A DNA stretch of 64,000 bases from Enterobacter cloacae subsp. cloacae ATCC 13047. Lineage in GTDB: Bacteria > Pseudomonadota > Gammaproteobacteria > Enterobacterales > Enterobacteriaceae. Under the pieces are notes generated by a model. It had not been told where the DNA came from. It did not search any database and worked only from the letters and a program-made list of their open reading frames with translations. Shown here piece by piece: positions 49,066-63,170 of this stretch (position 1 is the first letter of the stretch; the number at the start of each line of letters is the position of its first letter). The position numbers and the translations under genes were made by a program. The DNA lies in NCBI RefSeq assembly GCF_000025565.1, contig NC_014121.1:248001-312000 (forward strand), written 5' to 3'.

Positions 49066-49926
49066 ATGAAACGGCTTCTGAATTGCCGGGCCAGCGACTT
49101 TCGTGGCCCCATTACCGGCGATAGCTTACGAGATGCCATCAGCGCCAGCGAAGGGCGCGTCATTATGGCCGAAATTGCCGTGCAGGCGCCCCCGCTGTTT
49201 GCAGAGGTGACGAATGCGGAATTGTTGTGCGCGTTTGGCGCCGACCTTCTGCTGCTCAAGGGGATCCATTTTCAGCGGCCCGCATTAAACGGCGGAGAAG
49301 AACGTTTTGGCGCCGATCCTGTCAGCCAGGTGAAATGCCTGACGGGGCGTTTAACAGGCGTTAATTTTGAAGTCCTGCCCGCAGACGATCTCTCCAGCCC
49401 CGGCGCTTTTCTGCCTGCGCATCTGGAGGCAGTGCGGCATGCGGATTTTTACTGCCTGACCGGCTATGACAAGCCCGGGGTGACGGCCGGGCGTATGTGT
49501 CAGGCGATAGCAGCGCTCAGGGCGCAAACCAATAAGCTGATTCTGGCCGCGAAATTTTATAATTCCGGGCTGGCGCAACCCCAGGAGTATGCTGGCTATA
49601 TCAGTGCAGGCGCAGATGGCGCTATCTTTTCGGCACCAGGCGGATGCCGGGGGGCATCGGAAGGACGCGTCAGCCACATTGCGCAGGCAGTGCAGTCGCT
49701 GGGAGGGCTTGCCATCACCACGCTGAGCAGTAGTCAGGAAGGTGCGGATTGTGCTACGGTGCGCGACATTGGCCTGGCCAGTAAACGTTGCGGTAGCGAC
49801 ATGCATAATTTTGGCGACGCAGGGGTGGCAGGCATGGCCGACCCGGAAGCGCTGAATGCCTTATCCCTCGCTATCCGTGGCCGACGGCACACCTGGGTGC
49901 GTATGGCAGCATCCCTGTCTCGTTAA
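49066..49926 (+). CDS. Uncharacterised protein of the PTS operon
   Basis: A 286-residue soluble protein that I do not recognise with certainty. It has no signal peptide or membrane segment. Alternating hydrophobic strands and glycine-ended loops (FGADLLLLKGI, YCLTGYDKPGVTAG, YISAGADGAIFSAPGGCRG, DMHNFGDAGVAG) suggest a (beta/alpha)8 barrel, as in the BtpA/SgcQ-type proteins of other PTS operons. That is inference from pattern only. GAGGAGG precedes the ATG, two bases after the oxidoreductase stop, so it belongs to the same operon and probably the same pathway. Confidence 0.7.
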   Translation: MKRLLNCRASDFRGPITGDSLRDAISASEGRVIMAEIAVQAPPLFAEVTNAELLCAFGADLLLLKGIHFQRPALNGGEERFGADPVSQVKCLTGRLTGVNFEVLPADDLSSPGAFLPAHLEAVRHADFYCLTGYDKPGVTAGRMCQAIAALRAQTNKLILAAKFYNSGLAQPQEYAGYISAGADGAIFSAPGGCRGASEGRVSHIAQAVQSLGGLAITTLSSSQEGADCATVRDIGLASKRCGSDMHNFGDAGVAGMADPEALNALSLAIRGRRHTWVRMAASLSR

Positions 49927-49933
49927 TTTGAGT

Positions 49934-49951
49934 CGGCCCTGTAAGGGGCCG
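49934..49951 (+). repeat. Hairpin before the GntR gene
   Basis: CGGCCC and GGGCCG around TGTAAG in the 40-base gap between the third PTS-operon gene and the regulator. Only TTT follows, so it may lower rather than stop read-through. Confidence 0.5.
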
Positions 49952-49966
49952 TTTGCGGAGAGCGTT

Positions 49967-50671
49967 ATGCCTAAGTATATGGAGATCTACCATGAAGTGC
50001 GGCGGCGCATTGTGGTGGGCATCTATGCTCCCGACAAAAAATTGCCCGAAGGGGCAAGGCTCGCCGCTGAATTTGGATGTAGCGAGCTAACCATCACCAA
50101 AGCGCTGGATTTGCTCGTCCGCGAGGGACTGGTGTTGCGCAAGCGTGGGCTAGGCTCGTTTGTTAAGCGCCAGGTTTCTGCTGCAAGCAACTCACACCTG
50201 ATAGGCACCGCGCAGCGCTGCGCCACTCAGGGGAAAACCCTTACCACTCGCGTGCAGTTATATACCGCCGTGCCTGCCTCTGCCGATATCGCGCAAAAAT
50301 TGCAAATCCCTGAGGGTGAACTGGTGCATGAAATCCACAGGGTACGCGTCATAGCGGAGATCCCTTCCATCGTGGAGTACACCTGGATGCCTGTCGCGCT
50401 CTTTCCTCGTCTGGCTCTGAGCCATGTTCAGCATTCCATTTACGCGTACATTACCCATGAACTGGGGTGTACCGTCCATAGCGCACATATGAAAGTCACC
50501 GGGCGAAACGCCAGCGAGCAGGAAAGGGTGTGGCTGGAGCTGACCGAACCCACCACGCTTATTCAGGTGGAGCAGACGGCATTTCTCGATAACGGCAAGC
50601 TGTTTGAATACTCCTGCGCCCGCCATCTCTGGCATACCTTTAACTTTGAGACTGACTTTGTGCGTGTCTGA
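49967..50671 (+). CDS. GntR-family regulator (HutC type) of the PTS operon
   Basis: A 234-residue transcription factor. The N-terminal winged helix reads MPKYMEIYHEVRRRIVVGIY, then LPEGARLAAEFGCSELTITKALDLLVREGLV, the GntR signature. The C-terminal 160 residues are a UTRA-type effector domain (TRVQLYTAVPASADIAQKL, VHEIHRVRV). The start at 49967 has GGAG upstream; the frame is open 37 codons further but only inside the preceding gene. It is last in the operon and is the likely local regulator, sensing a sugar phosphate. Confidence 0.88.
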   Translation: MPKYMEIYHEVRRRIVVGIYAPDKKLPEGARLAAEFGCSELTITKALDLLVREGLVLRKRGLGSFVKRQVSAASNSHLIGTAQRCATQGKTLTTRVQLYTAVPASADIAQKLQIPEGELVHEIHRVRVIAEIPSIVEYTWMPVALFPRLALSHVQHSIYAYITHELGCTVHSAHMKVTGRNASEQERVWLELTEPTTLIQVEQTAFLDNGKLFEYSCARHLWHTFNFETDFVRV

Positions 50672-50674
50672 CCC

Positions 50675-50702
50675 ATAAAAAAATGGCGCTCCGAAGAGCG
50701 CC
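50675..50702 (-). terminator. Intrinsic terminator after malG
   Basis: GGCGCTC and GAGCGCC around CGAA, followed on the minus strand by seven T. It also lies just past the GntR stop and may serve both convergent transcripts. Confidence 0.85.
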
Positions 50703-50774
50703 TAACAACAGTCACAAGTTGGGTTAATACAATACGTCTAAAGTTGAGGGTTGCAGTGGCATAACAGATGAAAC

Positions 50775-51665
50775 TTAACCTTTCACACCGCCCGCCGTCA
50801 GGCCGTTGACCAGCCAGCGCTGCGCCAGCAGGAACACCACGGTAATCGGGATGGCAGAGAGTACGGCCGCCGCGGCAAAGTCGCCCCACAGGTAGTTTTG
50901 CGGGTTGAGGTATTGCTGCATACCCACGGCCAGGGTGTAACTATTCACATCACGCAGTAACAGAGACGCGACCGGCACTTCGGTGATGGCGGCGATAAAC
51001 GACAGGATAAACACCACCGCCAGGATAGGCACCGACAGTGGCAGCAGAACCAGACGGAACGCCTGCCATGGTGTCGCGCCATCCAGCGCCGCCGCTTCTT
51101 CCAGCGAGCCGTCGATGGTTTCGAAATAGCCTTTGATGGTCCACACATGCAGGGCGATACCGCCAAGATAGGCGAAGATCACGCCGCCGTGGGTGTTCAG
51201 GCCGATAAACGGCACATACTGCCCCAGGCGGTCAAACAAGGCATACAACGCGACCAGAGACAGTACCGCCGGGAACATCTGGAAAATCAGCATCCCTTTC
51301 AGCAGTGAGGCCTTGCCCGGGAACTTCATACGGGCGAAGGCGTACGCACAGGTGGTGGAGAGCGTCACAATGCCGATCGCGGTGATGGTCGCCACTTTCA
51401 CCGAGTTCCACAGCCACAGCAGTACCGGGAACGGCGGCGGGGTAACGCGGCCATCGGCATGCTCCACGCTGAAGCCCAGCGCAAGCTTCCAGTGCTCCCA
51501 GGAGATTTCGTCCGGGATCAGGCTGCCGGTAGCGAAGTTACCCGAACGCAGGGAGATGGCGATGACCATCAGCAGCGGGAACATGATCGCCGCAATAAAA
51601 ATCAGCAGCCCTAAATGCGTCGCCAGGAGGCGCAGTTTCTGAGATTTGGGTTGTACCATAGCCAT
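50775..51665 (-). CDS. malG: Maltose ABC transporter permease MalG
   Basis: A 296-residue inner-membrane permease with six segments, paired with MalF. The EAA loop that contacts MalK is present ([22 protein letters not shown]). The length equals E. coli MalG. It follows malF by 14 bases and ends the malEFG operon. Confidence 0.97.
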   Translation of the reverse strand: MAMVQPKSQKLRLLATHLGLLIFIAAIMFPLLMVIAISLRSGNFATGSLIPDEISWEHWKLALGFSVEHADGRVTPPPFPVLLWLWNSVKVATITAIGIVTLSTTCAYAFARMKFPGKASLLKGMLIFQMFPAVLSLVALYALFDRLGQYVPFIGLNTHGGVIFAYLGGIALHVWTIKGYFETIDGSLEEAAALDGATPWQAFRLVLLPLSVPILAVVFILSFIAAITEVPVASLLLRDVNSYTLAVGMQQYLNPQNYLWGDFAAAAVLSAIPITVVFLLAQRWLVNGLTAGGVKG

Positions 51666-51679
51666 GATCGATGCCCTCC

Positions 51680-53224
51680 TTAGTCAAATTTCATACGTGT
51701 GGCTTTCAGGTTCACTATCGCCAGCGCGCCAACCAGCAGGAAGATCAGGGTGGCAATCGCTGCCGCCAGACCAAAGTCCTGACCGCCGCCGCCTTCAAAG
51801 GCGATGCGATAGGTGTAGCTCACGAGCAGGTCGGTATAGCCGGCTGGCGTGGTGGTACCGAGACGATCCGGGCCACCGTTGGTCAACAGCTGAATCAGCA
51901 CGAAGTTGTTAAAGTTGAAGGCAAAGCTGGCAATCATCAGCGGAGTCAGCGGTTTGATGAGCAGCGGCAGCGTAATCTTAAAGAAGTTCTGGAACGGACC
52001 CGCGCCATCCATTGCCGAGGCTTCATACAGGTCGTCCGGGATAGCTTTCAGCAGGCCCATGCACAGGATCATCATGTACGGATAACCCAGCCAGGTGTTG
52101 ACGATGATAATCATCGAACGGGCGGTGGTCGGGTCGCTGAACCAGGCCGGTTTGATGCCGAACAGCGCGCTCAGCATCATGTTGATTTCACCGAAGCTCT
52201 GGTTAAACAGCCCTTTGAAAATCAGAATTGAGATAAACGACGGTACGGCATACGGCAGGATCAGCAGCACGCGGTAGATCGCTTTGCCTTTCAGGGCTTC
52301 CCACTGCACGAGGCAGGCCAGCACCATACCCACGGCAACGGTCAGGAGTACCGTCAATACGGAGAAGACCACCGTCCAGACGAAGATAGCAAAGAACGGC
52401 TTCTGGATCCCTTCGTCGGTAAACACGCGGGTAAAGTTGTCCCAGCCGATAGTCACGGTATAGCCCGGGCTGAGTTTGTCATCGCCCCAGCTGCCGTCGG
52501 CGTTTACAGACTGATAGAAACCAATATCGTTGTTCGGACGGTACTTCACGCCGCTCTGGTTATTCGTCAGCGTGCCGTCATCCGCAAGGGTATAGAGTGG
52601 CTGCGTACCGGAAAACTGGCGCAGCGAGCTCATGGTCACTTTGCTTTCGTCTGGCAATACGGCGGTGAGCTGAGTCAGCGCCTGACGGTTCTGGGTAATG
52701 ATACGCAGGTTAGCGCGTTCGCCTTCCGGCAGGGCAGGGGCCTCTTTTAAGGCCAGCTTCTGCTCGCCACCAAATTTGAAAGCGTCGGAAATATAGGTTT
52801 TGCCGCTCTCGCCGTCAGTCAGTGCTAATTTCCATTCGTCACCCGCAGGATACAAACCAAAGTTGAAGGTCTTGCCTGCCTGATAAGAACTGTCCAGAAG
52901 CACCTGAGTGGCGCGCTCTTGTGCGAGCTGGTTGGTGCTGCTGTAGTTAGTGAATGCGATAGCGATAGTACAGATCAGCGGGAACAGGACAAACAGCCCC
53001 ATCCCGGCCACGCCCGGATAGACATAACGCCAGGCATACGCCTTACGGTTGGCGAAAATATACAGGCCAGCAGAGCTTAAAATCAGCGTCATGATGGCGA
53101 ACAGATATTCCCCTTGTACGTACATTAAAACAACAAGGTAACCCACCAGCAGACAGAGCAGACCGATCGCTGACCACTTCAGCACGTCGCTTTGCCACCA
53201 ATGTTTCTTTTTAATGACATCCAT
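51680..53224 (-). CDS. malF: Maltose ABC transporter permease MalF
   Basis: A 514-residue permease with eight membrane segments and the large periplasmic P2 loop (about residues 95-275) typical of enterobacterial MalF, which touches the maltose-binding protein. The EAA loop ([20 protein letters not shown]) for MalK is intact. It is separated from malE by an inverted pair of repeats. Confidence 0.97.
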   Translation of the reverse strand: MDVIKKKHWWQSDVLKWSAIGLLCLLVGYLVVLMYVQGEYLFAIMTLILSSAGLYIFANRKAYAWRYVYPGVAGMGLFVLFPLICTIAIAFTNYSSTNQLAQERATQVLLDSSYQAGKTFNFGLYPAGDEWKLALTDGESGKTYISDAFKFGGEQKLALKEAPALPEGERANLRIITQNRQALTQLTAVLPDESKVTMSSLRQFSGTQPLYTLADDGTLTNNQSGVKYRPNNDIGFYQSVNADGSWGDDKLSPGYTVTIGWDNFTRVFTDEGIQKPFFAIFVWTVVFSVLTVLLTVAVGMVLACLVQWEALKGKAIYRVLLILPYAVPSFISILIFKGLFNQSFGEINMMLSALFGIKPAWFSDPTTARSMIIIVNTWLGYPYMMILCMGLLKAIPDDLYEASAMDGAGPFQNFFKITLPLLIKPLTPLMIASFAFNFNNFVLIQLLTNGGPDRLGTTTPAGYTDLLVSYTYRIAFEGGGGQDFGLAAAIATLIFLLVGALAIVNLKATRMKFD

Positions 53225-53257
53225 GGGGTTCTTCCTCTACAACGTTTGATCTTTTCT

Positions 53258-53340
53258 CCCTCTCCTGGGGGAGAGGGCCGGGGTGAGGGCGTGCGGATAG
53301 CGACAACCCTCACCCTAACCCTCTCCCAGAGGGAGAGGGG
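53258..53340. repeat. Dispersed palindromic repeat, inverted pair (malE-malF)
   Basis: One unit (53258-53289: CCCTCTCC, TG, GGGGAGAGGG, CCGGGGTGAGGG) and a second in opposite orientation (53307-53340: CCCTCACCCTAA, CCCTCTCCC, AGA, GGGAGAGGGG) are 17 bases apart. Together they can form one long stem or two short ones between malE and malF. Confidence 0.9.
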
Positions 53341-53349
53341 ACTACGGCA

Positions 53350-54597
<1,248 letters not shown>

Positions 54598-54911
54598 TCA
54601 GTCTCCTTATTTGACATCCTCTTTCCATCCTCCCAACCCCTACGCCCCACCCCCGGTTTGTGTGATCTGTGTTGCATAAATTTAAGTTATGAGTGCTGGC
54701 GCACATAAAAACACGCTGAATTTTGCAGGTGGCTTCACGAATTTTGCCTCAGCCCGCCAGCTGCGGTCGCAGAGCCTGCTCTCTCATCCTCCCGCCTCCT
54801 CCCCCATAAAAAAGCCGGGGGGTGGAGGATTCGCGAAAGTAATGGATACCCCATAGTGAACTTATCTTGAATGTTTCTGTCGGTGACAGGTTGTAACGAA
54901 GGGAGAAGGGC
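54598..54911. promoter_or_regulatory. malE-malK divergent control region (MalT boxes and CRP sites)
   Basis: Two MalT-box-like units facing malE lie at 54614-54640 (GGGAGGATGG and AAGAGGATGT on the minus strand). Three more lie near malK at 54784-54831 (within CTCATCCTCCCGCCTCCTCC and GGGGTGGAGGATT). CRP-like sites between them include TGTGATCTGTGTTGCA at 54661-54676 and TGCAGGTGGCTTCACG at 54724-54739. This is the arrangement known in E. coli, where MalT and CRP act together on both promoters. Confidence 0.85.
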
Positions 54912-57400
<2,489 letters not shown>

Positions 57401-57430
57401 TTCGTTAGACCTGACGTAATGACCTGAAAA

Positions 57431-57448
57431 GAGGGGCGCAAGCCCCTC
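57431..57448 (+). terminator. Hairpin between lamB and malM
   Basis: GAGGGGC and GCCCCTC around GCAA, with a weak pyrimidine run (TCTCCTT) after it. It may reduce malM expression relative to lamB. Confidence 0.6.
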
Positions 57449-57514
57449 TCTCCTTAGGGTGCTGCGCGCTATTGCCTGGCCACCGCAGTGCTCACGCTAT
57501 CAGAGGTAATAACA

Positions 57515-58459
57515 ATGAAAATGAAGAAAAGTCTCGTCGCGCTGTGCCTCTCTGCGGGGCTGTTAGCCTGTGTTCCGGCCGTCTCCTTTGCAGACGTGAA
57601 TTTCGTGCCACAAAATACCAGTGCTGCGCCCGCTATCCCGGCAGCGGCACTCCAGCAACTGACATGGACGCCGGTTGATCAATCCAAAACGCAGTCGACT
57701 CAGCTCTCTATGGGGGGCCAACAACTGAACGTGCCGGGAATTTCTGGCCCCGTTGCGGCTTATAGCGTACCGGCAAACATTGGTGAATTGACCCTGACGC
57801 TGACCAGCGAAGTGAACAAACAGACCAGTGTGTTTGCGCCAAACGTCTTGATCCTCGATCAAAACATGACGCCATCGGCGTTCTTCCCGAGCGACTATTT
57901 TAGCTATCAGGAACCGGGCGTGATGAGTGCGGACCGCCTGGAAGGCGTTATGCGCCTGACGCCTGCTCTGGGTCAGCAAAAGATTTACGTGCTTGTATTC
58001 ACAACAGAGAAAGATTTGCAGCAGACAACAAAGCTGGTTGACCCGGCGAAAGCTTATGCCAAAGGCACCGGTAACTCTGTCCCGGATATTCCGGATCCGC
58101 TTGCCCGCCATACCACTGATGGCCTGGTCAAACTGAAAGTTTCCACCAACAGCGCTTCCAGCGTACTCGTTGGCCCACTATTTGGCTCCTCCGGTACCGG
58201 GCCTGTCACCGTTGGGAATACCGCTGCACCTGTTTATACCGCGCCAGCGGCTACGGCAGCCGCGACCGCAGCCCCAGCTCCGGCGAAGAAAGCTGAGCCG
58301 GTACTGAACGACACCGAAGAATACTTCAACAACGCCATTAAGCAGGCGGTGAAGCGCGGCGATGTCGATAAAGCGCTGAAACTGCTTGATGAAGCCGAAC
58401 GTTTAGGTTCAACCACTGCCCGTTCCACCTTTATCAGCAGTGTAAAAGGCAAGGGGTAA
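57515..58459 (+). CDS. malM: Maltose operon periplasmic protein MalM
   Basis: A 314-residue periplasmic protein of unknown role at the end of malK-lamB-malM. A signal peptide (MKMKKSLVALCLSAGLLACV) precedes ADVNFVPQNTS. An Ala/Pro-rich hinge near residues 245-265 (AAPVYTAPAATAAATAAPAP) joins two parts. The start at 57515 follows AGAGGT and matches the E. coli start. Confidence 0.94.
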   Translation: MKMKKSLVALCLSAGLLACVPAVSFADVNFVPQNTSAAPAIPAAALQQLTWTPVDQSKTQSTQLSMGGQQLNVPGISGPVAAYSVPANIGELTLTLTSEVNKQTSVFAPNVLILDQNMTPSAFFPSDYFSYQEPGVMSADRLEGVMRLTPALGQQKIYVLVFTTEKDLQQTTKLVDPAKAYAKGTGNSVPDIPDPLARHTTDGLVKLKVSTNSASSVLVGPLFGSSGTGPVTVGNTAAPVYTAPAATAAATAAPAPAKKAEPVLNDTEEYFNNAIKQAVKRGDVDKALKLLDEAERLGSTTARSTFISSVKGKG

Positions 58460-58493
58460 CCGTTTCCCCACAGTGCTGATTTGTTAGTAGTTT

Positions 58494-58521
58494 AGTGCGC
58501 CTGAGTGGGCGCACTTTTTTT
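58494..58521 (+). terminator. Intrinsic terminator after malM
   Basis: AGTGCGC and GCGCACT around a short loop, followed by seven T. Confidence 0.92.
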
Positions 58522-58639
58522 CGTGCCGCTCGCGCTGTTGCACCATTGTTGCGATAGTGATCGCTAAATAACGTTTGACCGCCCTCAATGCGCTTTTCTG
58601 CGATACAATGCCATTACGTTATGTATCGGAGAGTCCGGC

Positions 58640-59137
58640 ATGTCACACCCTGCGCTAACGCAACTGCGTTCGCTGCGCTATTTCGACCAAATACCTGCGC
58701 TTGACCCGCAGCAGCTTGACTGGTTGCTGCTGGAAGATTCCATGACTAAACGTTTTGAGCAACAGGGCAAGACGGTTACGGTGACGATGATTCAGGAAGG
58801 GTTTGTCACCTCCGCTGACATTGCCAGTGAGCTGCCGCTGTTACCAAAAGAAGAACGCTACTGGTTGCGTGAAATTCTGCTCTGCGCGGATGGTGAGCCG
58901 TGGCTCGCCGGACGAACCGTGGTGCCTGAATCCACCCTTTCCGGGCCTGAGCTGGCACTGCAACGGCTGGGAAACACCCCGCTCGGGCGGTACCTTTTCA
59001 CCTCGTCTGAACTTACCCGGGATTTTATTGAAATTGGACGCGATGCCGAACTGTGGGGACGTCGTTCCCGTCTTCGCCTGAGCGGTAAACCGTTAATACT
59101 GACGGAGCTTTTTTTACCGGCATCGCCGTTGTACTGA
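58640..59137 (+). CDS. ubiC: Chorismate pyruvate-lyase UbiC
   Basis: A 165-residue enzyme that turns chorismate into 4-hydroxybenzoate, the first step of ubiquinone synthesis. The family segments [14 protein letters not shown] and [17 protein letters not shown] and the ending [12 protein letters not shown] match E. coli UbiC. ubiA follows after 13 bases, so both are in one operon. The malM terminator separates it from the mal genes. Confidence 0.96.
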   Translation: MSHPALTQLRSLRYFDQIPALDPQQLDWLLLEDSMTKRFEQQGKTVTVTMIQEGFVTSADIASELPLLPKEERYWLREILLCADGEPWLAGRTVVPESTLSGPELALQRLGNTPLGRYLFTSSELTRDFIEIGRDAELWGRRSRLRLSGKPLILTELFLPASPLY

Positions 59138-59150
59138 GAGGAAGAAAAAA

Positions 59151-60020
59151 ATGGAGTGGAGCCTGACGCAGAACAAGCTGCTGGCCTATCACCGCTTAAT
59201 GCGTACCGATAAACCCATCGGCGCGCTACTGCTGTTGTGGCCGACATTATGGGCGCTATGGGTGGCGACGCCGGGCGTTCCACCGCTGTGGATCCTGGGC
59301 GTGTTTGTGGCCGGTGTCTGGCTGATGCGTGCGGCGGGCTGTGTGGTCAATGACTACGCCGATCGTAAATTCGACGGACATGTGAAACGGACAGCCAATC
59401 GTCCGTTACCCAGCGGGCAGGTCACAGAGAAAGAGGCCCGCGTGCTGTTTATCGTGCTGGTGCTGCTCTCCTTCCTGCTGGTGTTAACCCTCAACACCAT
59501 GACCATCCTGCTTTCCGTTGCGGCCCTCGCGCTGGCATGGGTCTACCCGTTTATGAAACGCTATACCCATCTGCCGCAGGTGGTGCTCGGCGCGGCGTTT
59601 GGCTGGTCGATCCCAATGGCGTTTGCGGCGGTCAGCGAGTCGGTACCGCTGAGCTGCTGGCTGATGTTCCTGGCGAACATTCTTTGGGCCGTGGCTTATG
59701 ACACGCAATATGCGATGGTTGACCGCGATGACGATCTGAAAATTGGCATTAAATCGACCGCCATTCTGTTTGGTCGTCACGACAAGCTGATTATCGGTAT
59801 CCTGCAGGTCGCGGTGCTGGCGCTGATGGTGGCGATTGGTCGCCTGAACGGGCTCAACTGGGAGTTTTACTGGTCAGTGCTGGTGGCGGGGCTGCTGTTT
59901 GCTTATCAGCAAAAGCTGATCGCAAAGCGTGAGCGTGACGCCTGTTTTAAAGCGTTTATGAATAATAACTACGTGGGCCTGGTGCTGTTCCTGGGGCTGG
60001 CGATGAGCTATTTTGGCTGA
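59151..60020 (+). CDS. ubiA: 4-hydroxybenzoate octaprenyltransferase UbiA
   Basis: A 289-residue inner-membrane prenyltransferase that attaches the octaprenyl tail to 4-hydroxybenzoate. The two Asp-rich magnesium motifs are present (NDYADRKFD near residue 67 and [13 protein letters not shown] near 185), among eight or nine membrane segments. The C-terminus (AMSYFG) is slightly different from E. coli. Confidence 0.96.
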   Translation: MEWSLTQNKLLAYHRLMRTDKPIGALLLLWPTLWALWVATPGVPPLWILGVFVAGVWLMRAAGCVVNDYADRKFDGHVKRTANRPLPSGQVTEKEARVLFIVLVLLSFLLVLTLNTMTILLSVAALALAWVYPFMKRYTHLPQVVLGAAFGWSIPMAFAAVSESVPLSCWLMFLANILWAVAYDTQYAMVDRDDDLKIGIKSTAILFGRHDKLIIGILQVAVLALMVAIGRLNGLNWEFYWSVLVAGLLFAYQQKLIAKRERDACFKAFMNNNYVGLVLFLGLAMSYFG

Positions 60021-60053
60021 AAAAAAGCCCGGTGACGCTGAAGCTTACCGGGC
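60021..60053 (-). terminator. Intrinsic terminator facing plsB
   Basis: GCCCGGT and ACCGGGC around a 13-base loop; on the minus strand a run of seven T follows, so it terminates plsB transcription, just past the ubiA stop. Confidence 0.75.
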
Positions 60054-60080
60054 CTGCATGATATGAAGCGTCAGATTGTG

Positions 60081-60110
60081 AGCCGGGTAAGGCGAAGCCG
60101 CCACCCGGCT
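60081..60110. repeat. REP-type element, copy 3 (ubiA-plsB)
   Basis: AGCCGGGTAAGGCG followed by AAGCCGCCACCCGGCT, a palindrome related to the copies at 36582 and 45189. On the plus strand it is followed by TTTTTC, so it may also terminate ubiCA. Confidence 0.75.
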
Positions 60111-60118
60111 TTTTCACA

Positions 60119-62539
60119 TCACTCGCCCTGCGTCGCACTCTCAATCGTCAAACGCACGTCGGAGGTAATCAGCTCTGCCAGCATCTGATACACCTTCAGC
60201 GTCTCTTCCGGCTCGGCATCGCCCGTGTCGCTAATGAACCCTTCATCACGCAACGTCAGTACCAGTGAACTGAAGACCGCTTTGTCGAAGAATTCCGGGG
60301 CGTTGATGCCGTGCAGAACGGAAAGGCGCTGTGCCAGCGTCCGGCTCTCTTTCTCCAGCGTACCGCGGTTAATGGATGGGTTCGCGCTCAGCAGCCAGAA
60401 GGTGATAGCGTAGCGCTGCAGCGTTTCTCGCGCACCCGCCGCCAGCAGTTGCAGCGTACGGGAGCGTGACGGATTGATATGCAGCTCGTCGTTAACAACG
60501 GTAATCAGCCCCTGACGACGCAGCTCCTCGGTCATTTTATCCAGCTCTATCGCCAGCTCATCCTTGCTCCAGCGCAGGAACAGCTCTGCTTTCAGCATCG
60601 GATAGAGCGTCTCTACATGGCGCAGCAGCTCCTGACGAGAAATACGGCGATGCTGGGTAATGATCGCCGCCATCAGCGACGGCAGCATCAGCATATGCGC
60701 GATATTGTTACGATAGTAGGTCATCAGCACCGCCTGCTCGCGCGGGAGAATGATGATGTCGCCAATCGTATCTTTCTCGACTTCAAACTTGTTCATCTGC
60801 AGCGCATGGTCGATCAGCTCGCTCGCCGTGCTGGCAGGCGTCGTTGAATCCACCGAGTAGGGAACGTTGCGCATCAGGTCAAGATAGCAATCCAACTGCT
60901 CCGTAAGCTGTTCACGGGTCAGGGAGCGTTGACGTGACGCCAGCAGCGCCGTACAGCAGAGGTTCATGGCGTTTGCGGCACCGGCATTGTTAATACGCAC
61001 CATCAGCTCAGCCGCGATACCGTTAACCGTAGGCGTCAGCCAGGCTGGACGCACCGCTTCGATAGGATCGATAGACTCGCGCCAATCGGGAACATGGTTG
61101 TTCAGATACGTCATCAACGGCATCGGCTCGCCGAAGTTTACGTAGCCCTGACCAAGATTGCGTAACTTGCTCAGCCCGCGCAGCATCTGCGGCAGGCTCT
61201 CTTTCTCTTTAGTCGCCCCGCGCAGCTCTTTGGCGTAAGTCCCCACTTCCATGACGTGCTCATAGCCAATGTAAATGGGCACCAGCGTGATGGGACGAGT
61301 GCCGCCGCGCAGCATCGCCTGGATGGTCATCGACAGCGTGCCGGTTTTCGGATCCAGCAGACGGCCGGTTCGTGAACGTCCCCCCTCCACGAAGTACTCA
61401 ACGGAATAACCGCGGCTGAACAGCTCGCCCAGATATTCACGGAATACGGTGGAGTAGAGCTTGTTGCCCTTAAAGGTACGACGAATGAAGAACGCCCCCA
61501 GGCGGCGGAAAATCGGGCCTGCTGGCCAGAAGTTCAGGTTGATACCGGCTGCGATGTGCGGTGGCACCAGCCCCTGGTGATAGAGCACATACGAGAGGAG
61601 CAGGTAGTCCATGTGGCTGCGGTGGCAGGGCACATAAACAATTTCATGCCCGTCATGCGCCAGTTGGCGAACGCGCTCGGCGTTATGGACGTTAATGCCC
61701 TGATAGAGGCGGTTCCATGTAAAGCCCAGGATGCGGTCAGAAAGACGGATCATCTCATAGGAGAAGTTCGCGGCAATCTCTTCCATCAGCGCAATGGCGT
61801 TCTGCTGTGCTTTTTCATGAGAAATCTTTTTACTGCGCGCTTCGTCTTCAACAGCACGGGCGATCGCTTTGGAAGCCAGCAGCTTGTTGAAGAGATCCTG
61901 ACGCGCCGGAAGGCGAGGGCCAACGGCGGCCAGACGCTGACGAGCGAAATGCATGCGCGCCACGCGCGCCAGTTTTTGCGCGATGATCTTATCGGTGCCG
62001 TGCTCGTCGGCCATCCGGCGCAGCGAGACGGAAGGGGAGAAGCGCACAAAGCTGTCGCGCCCCAGCCAGGAGACGGCGAAGAATTTCTGGATGCCATTAA
62101 GCATGCGTAACGGTGGGTTCTCTTCCCCCTTTTCGCGGCCCGGACGACGACCAAACATCACCGACACCGGCACCATCTGCACATCCAGATCGGGATTGCT
62201 GCGATGCAGGTCGAGATAGTCGTGGAACAGCTTAATGGACTCTTCTTTTGGCGTGTAATAGGTAAACACGCGTGGCCCACCGTGAATGAACACGTATCGC
62301 GGCAACAGCGTACCGTCGACTTCTAACGGTTCAAGCGGGTCAGGTAAATCATGCGCCAGACACTGGGCGCGAAGCGTCAGCAAGTCTGCCTTCGAGTTAT
62401 AAGGCAAAACATACATAATAGGGCGCGACGTATCGAGCCCCAATTCCAGCGCGGGTTCTGCTGGGATAGACTTACTTTTTACCAGGACGCTTAATGGTAA
62501 ATTAAGTAATTTGTAGTAAATTCGTGGCCAGCCAGACAT
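60119..62539 (-). CDS. plsB: Glycerol-3-phosphate acyltransferase PlsB
   Basis: An 806-residue inner-membrane enzyme that makes lysophosphatidic acid, the first step of phospholipid synthesis. The catalytic HX4D motif ([12 protein letters not shown], about His306 and Asp311) and the substrate motif [11 protein letters not shown] are intact. It is one residue shorter than in E. coli. It is divergent from dgkA. Confidence 0.97.
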   Translation of the reverse strand: MSGWPRIYYKLLNLPLSVLVKSKSIPAEPALELGLDTSRPIMYVLPYNSKADLLTLRAQCLAHDLPDPLEPLEVDGTLLPRYVFIHGGPRVFTYYTPKEESIKLFHDYLDLHRSNPDLDVQMVPVSVMFGRRPGREKGEENPPLRMLNGIQKFFAVSWLGRDSFVRFSPSVSLRRMADEHGTDKIIAQKLARVARMHFARQRLAAVGPRLPARQDLFNKLLASKAIARAVEDEARSKKISHEKAQQNAIALMEEIAANFSYEMIRLSDRILGFTWNRLYQGINVHNAERVRQLAHDGHEIVYVPCHRSHMDYLLLSYVLYHQGLVPPHIAAGINLNFWPAGPIFRRLGAFFIRRTFKGNKLYSTVFREYLGELFSRGYSVEYFVEGGRSRTGRLLDPKTGTLSMTIQAMLRGGTRPITLVPIYIGYEHVMEVGTYAKELRGATKEKESLPQMLRGLSKLRNLGQGYVNFGEPMPLMTYLNNHVPDWRESIDPIEAVRPAWLTPTVNGIAAELMVRINNAGAANAMNLCCTALLASRQRSLTREQLTEQLDCYLDLMRNVPYSVDSTTPASTASELIDHALQMNKFEVEKDTIGDIIILPREQAVLMTYYRNNIAHMLMLPSLMAAIITQHRRISRQELLRHVETLYPMLKAELFLRWSKDELAIELDKMTEELRRQGLITVVNDELHINPSRSRTLQLLAAGARETLQRYAITFWLLSANPSINRGTLEKESRTLAQRLSVLHGINAPEFFDKAVFSSLVLTLRDEGFISDTGDAEPEETLKVYQMLAELITSDVRLTIESATQGE

Positions 62540-62693
62540 AAACGATGTAAAGCCTCTGGTTAATAATGCAATTGCGGCGCAAGGATAACAGAAAGCGCGC
62601 GAAATTACTGTTGTTACCCGTCATACTTCAGGCTACAGCGCAACACGTTGCGCCTCCTGTTATTGACGCTATTTCAAATAAAAGGTTCTTTTA

Positions 62694-63062
62694 ATGGCCA
62701 ATAATACCACTGGGTTAACCCGTATCATTAAAGCTGCTGGCTATTCCTGGAAAGGTTTTCGCGCCGCTTGGGTCAACGAAGCCGCGTTTCGCCAGGAGGG
62801 TGTCGCCGCGATTGTCGCGGTGATTATCGCCTGTTTCCTTGATGTTGATGCCATTACCCGCGTGCTTCTGATCGGCTCCGTGCTGTTGGTGATGATAGTG
62901 GAAATTCTTAATAGCGCTATTGAGGCCGTTGTGGACCGTATTGGCTCTGATTTCCACGAACTTTCTGGCCGGGCAAAAGACATGGGCTCTGCTGCCGTGT
63001 TGCTGGCGATTATCACTGCGGTCATCACCTGGGTCACGCTGCTTTGGTCACATTTCCGATGA
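62694..63062 (+). CDS. dgkA: Diacylglycerol kinase DgkA
   Basis: A 122-residue trimeric membrane kinase that recycles diacylglycerol to phosphatidic acid. The signature NSAIEAVVDRIG with the catalytic Glu is present, and three hydrophobic segments follow the N-terminal amphipathic helix. Length equals E. coli DgkA. Confidence 0.97.
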   Translation: MANNTTGLTRIIKAAGYSWKGFRAAWVNEAAFRQEGVAAIVAVIIACFLDVDAITRVLLIGSVLLVMIVEILNSAIEAVVDRIGSDFHELSGRAKDMGSAAVLLAIITAVITWVTLLWSHFR

Positions 63063-63125
63063 GCCTCGAGGAATAATTAAGTCCCTGGTTTTTTGTGCAG
63101 TTTTTGGTTCCAAAATCGCCTTTGA

Positions 63126-63162
63126 CTGTATATACTCACAGCATAACTGTATATACACCCAG
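63126..63162. promoter_or_regulatory. Twin LexA boxes at the lexA promoter
   Basis: CTGTATATACTCACAG (63126-63141) and CTGTATATACACCCAG (63147-63162) both fit the SOS pattern CTGT-N8-ACAG (the second with one change). Their starts are 21 bases apart, as at E. coli lexA. Confidence 0.95.
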
Positions 63163-63170
63163 GGGGCGGA

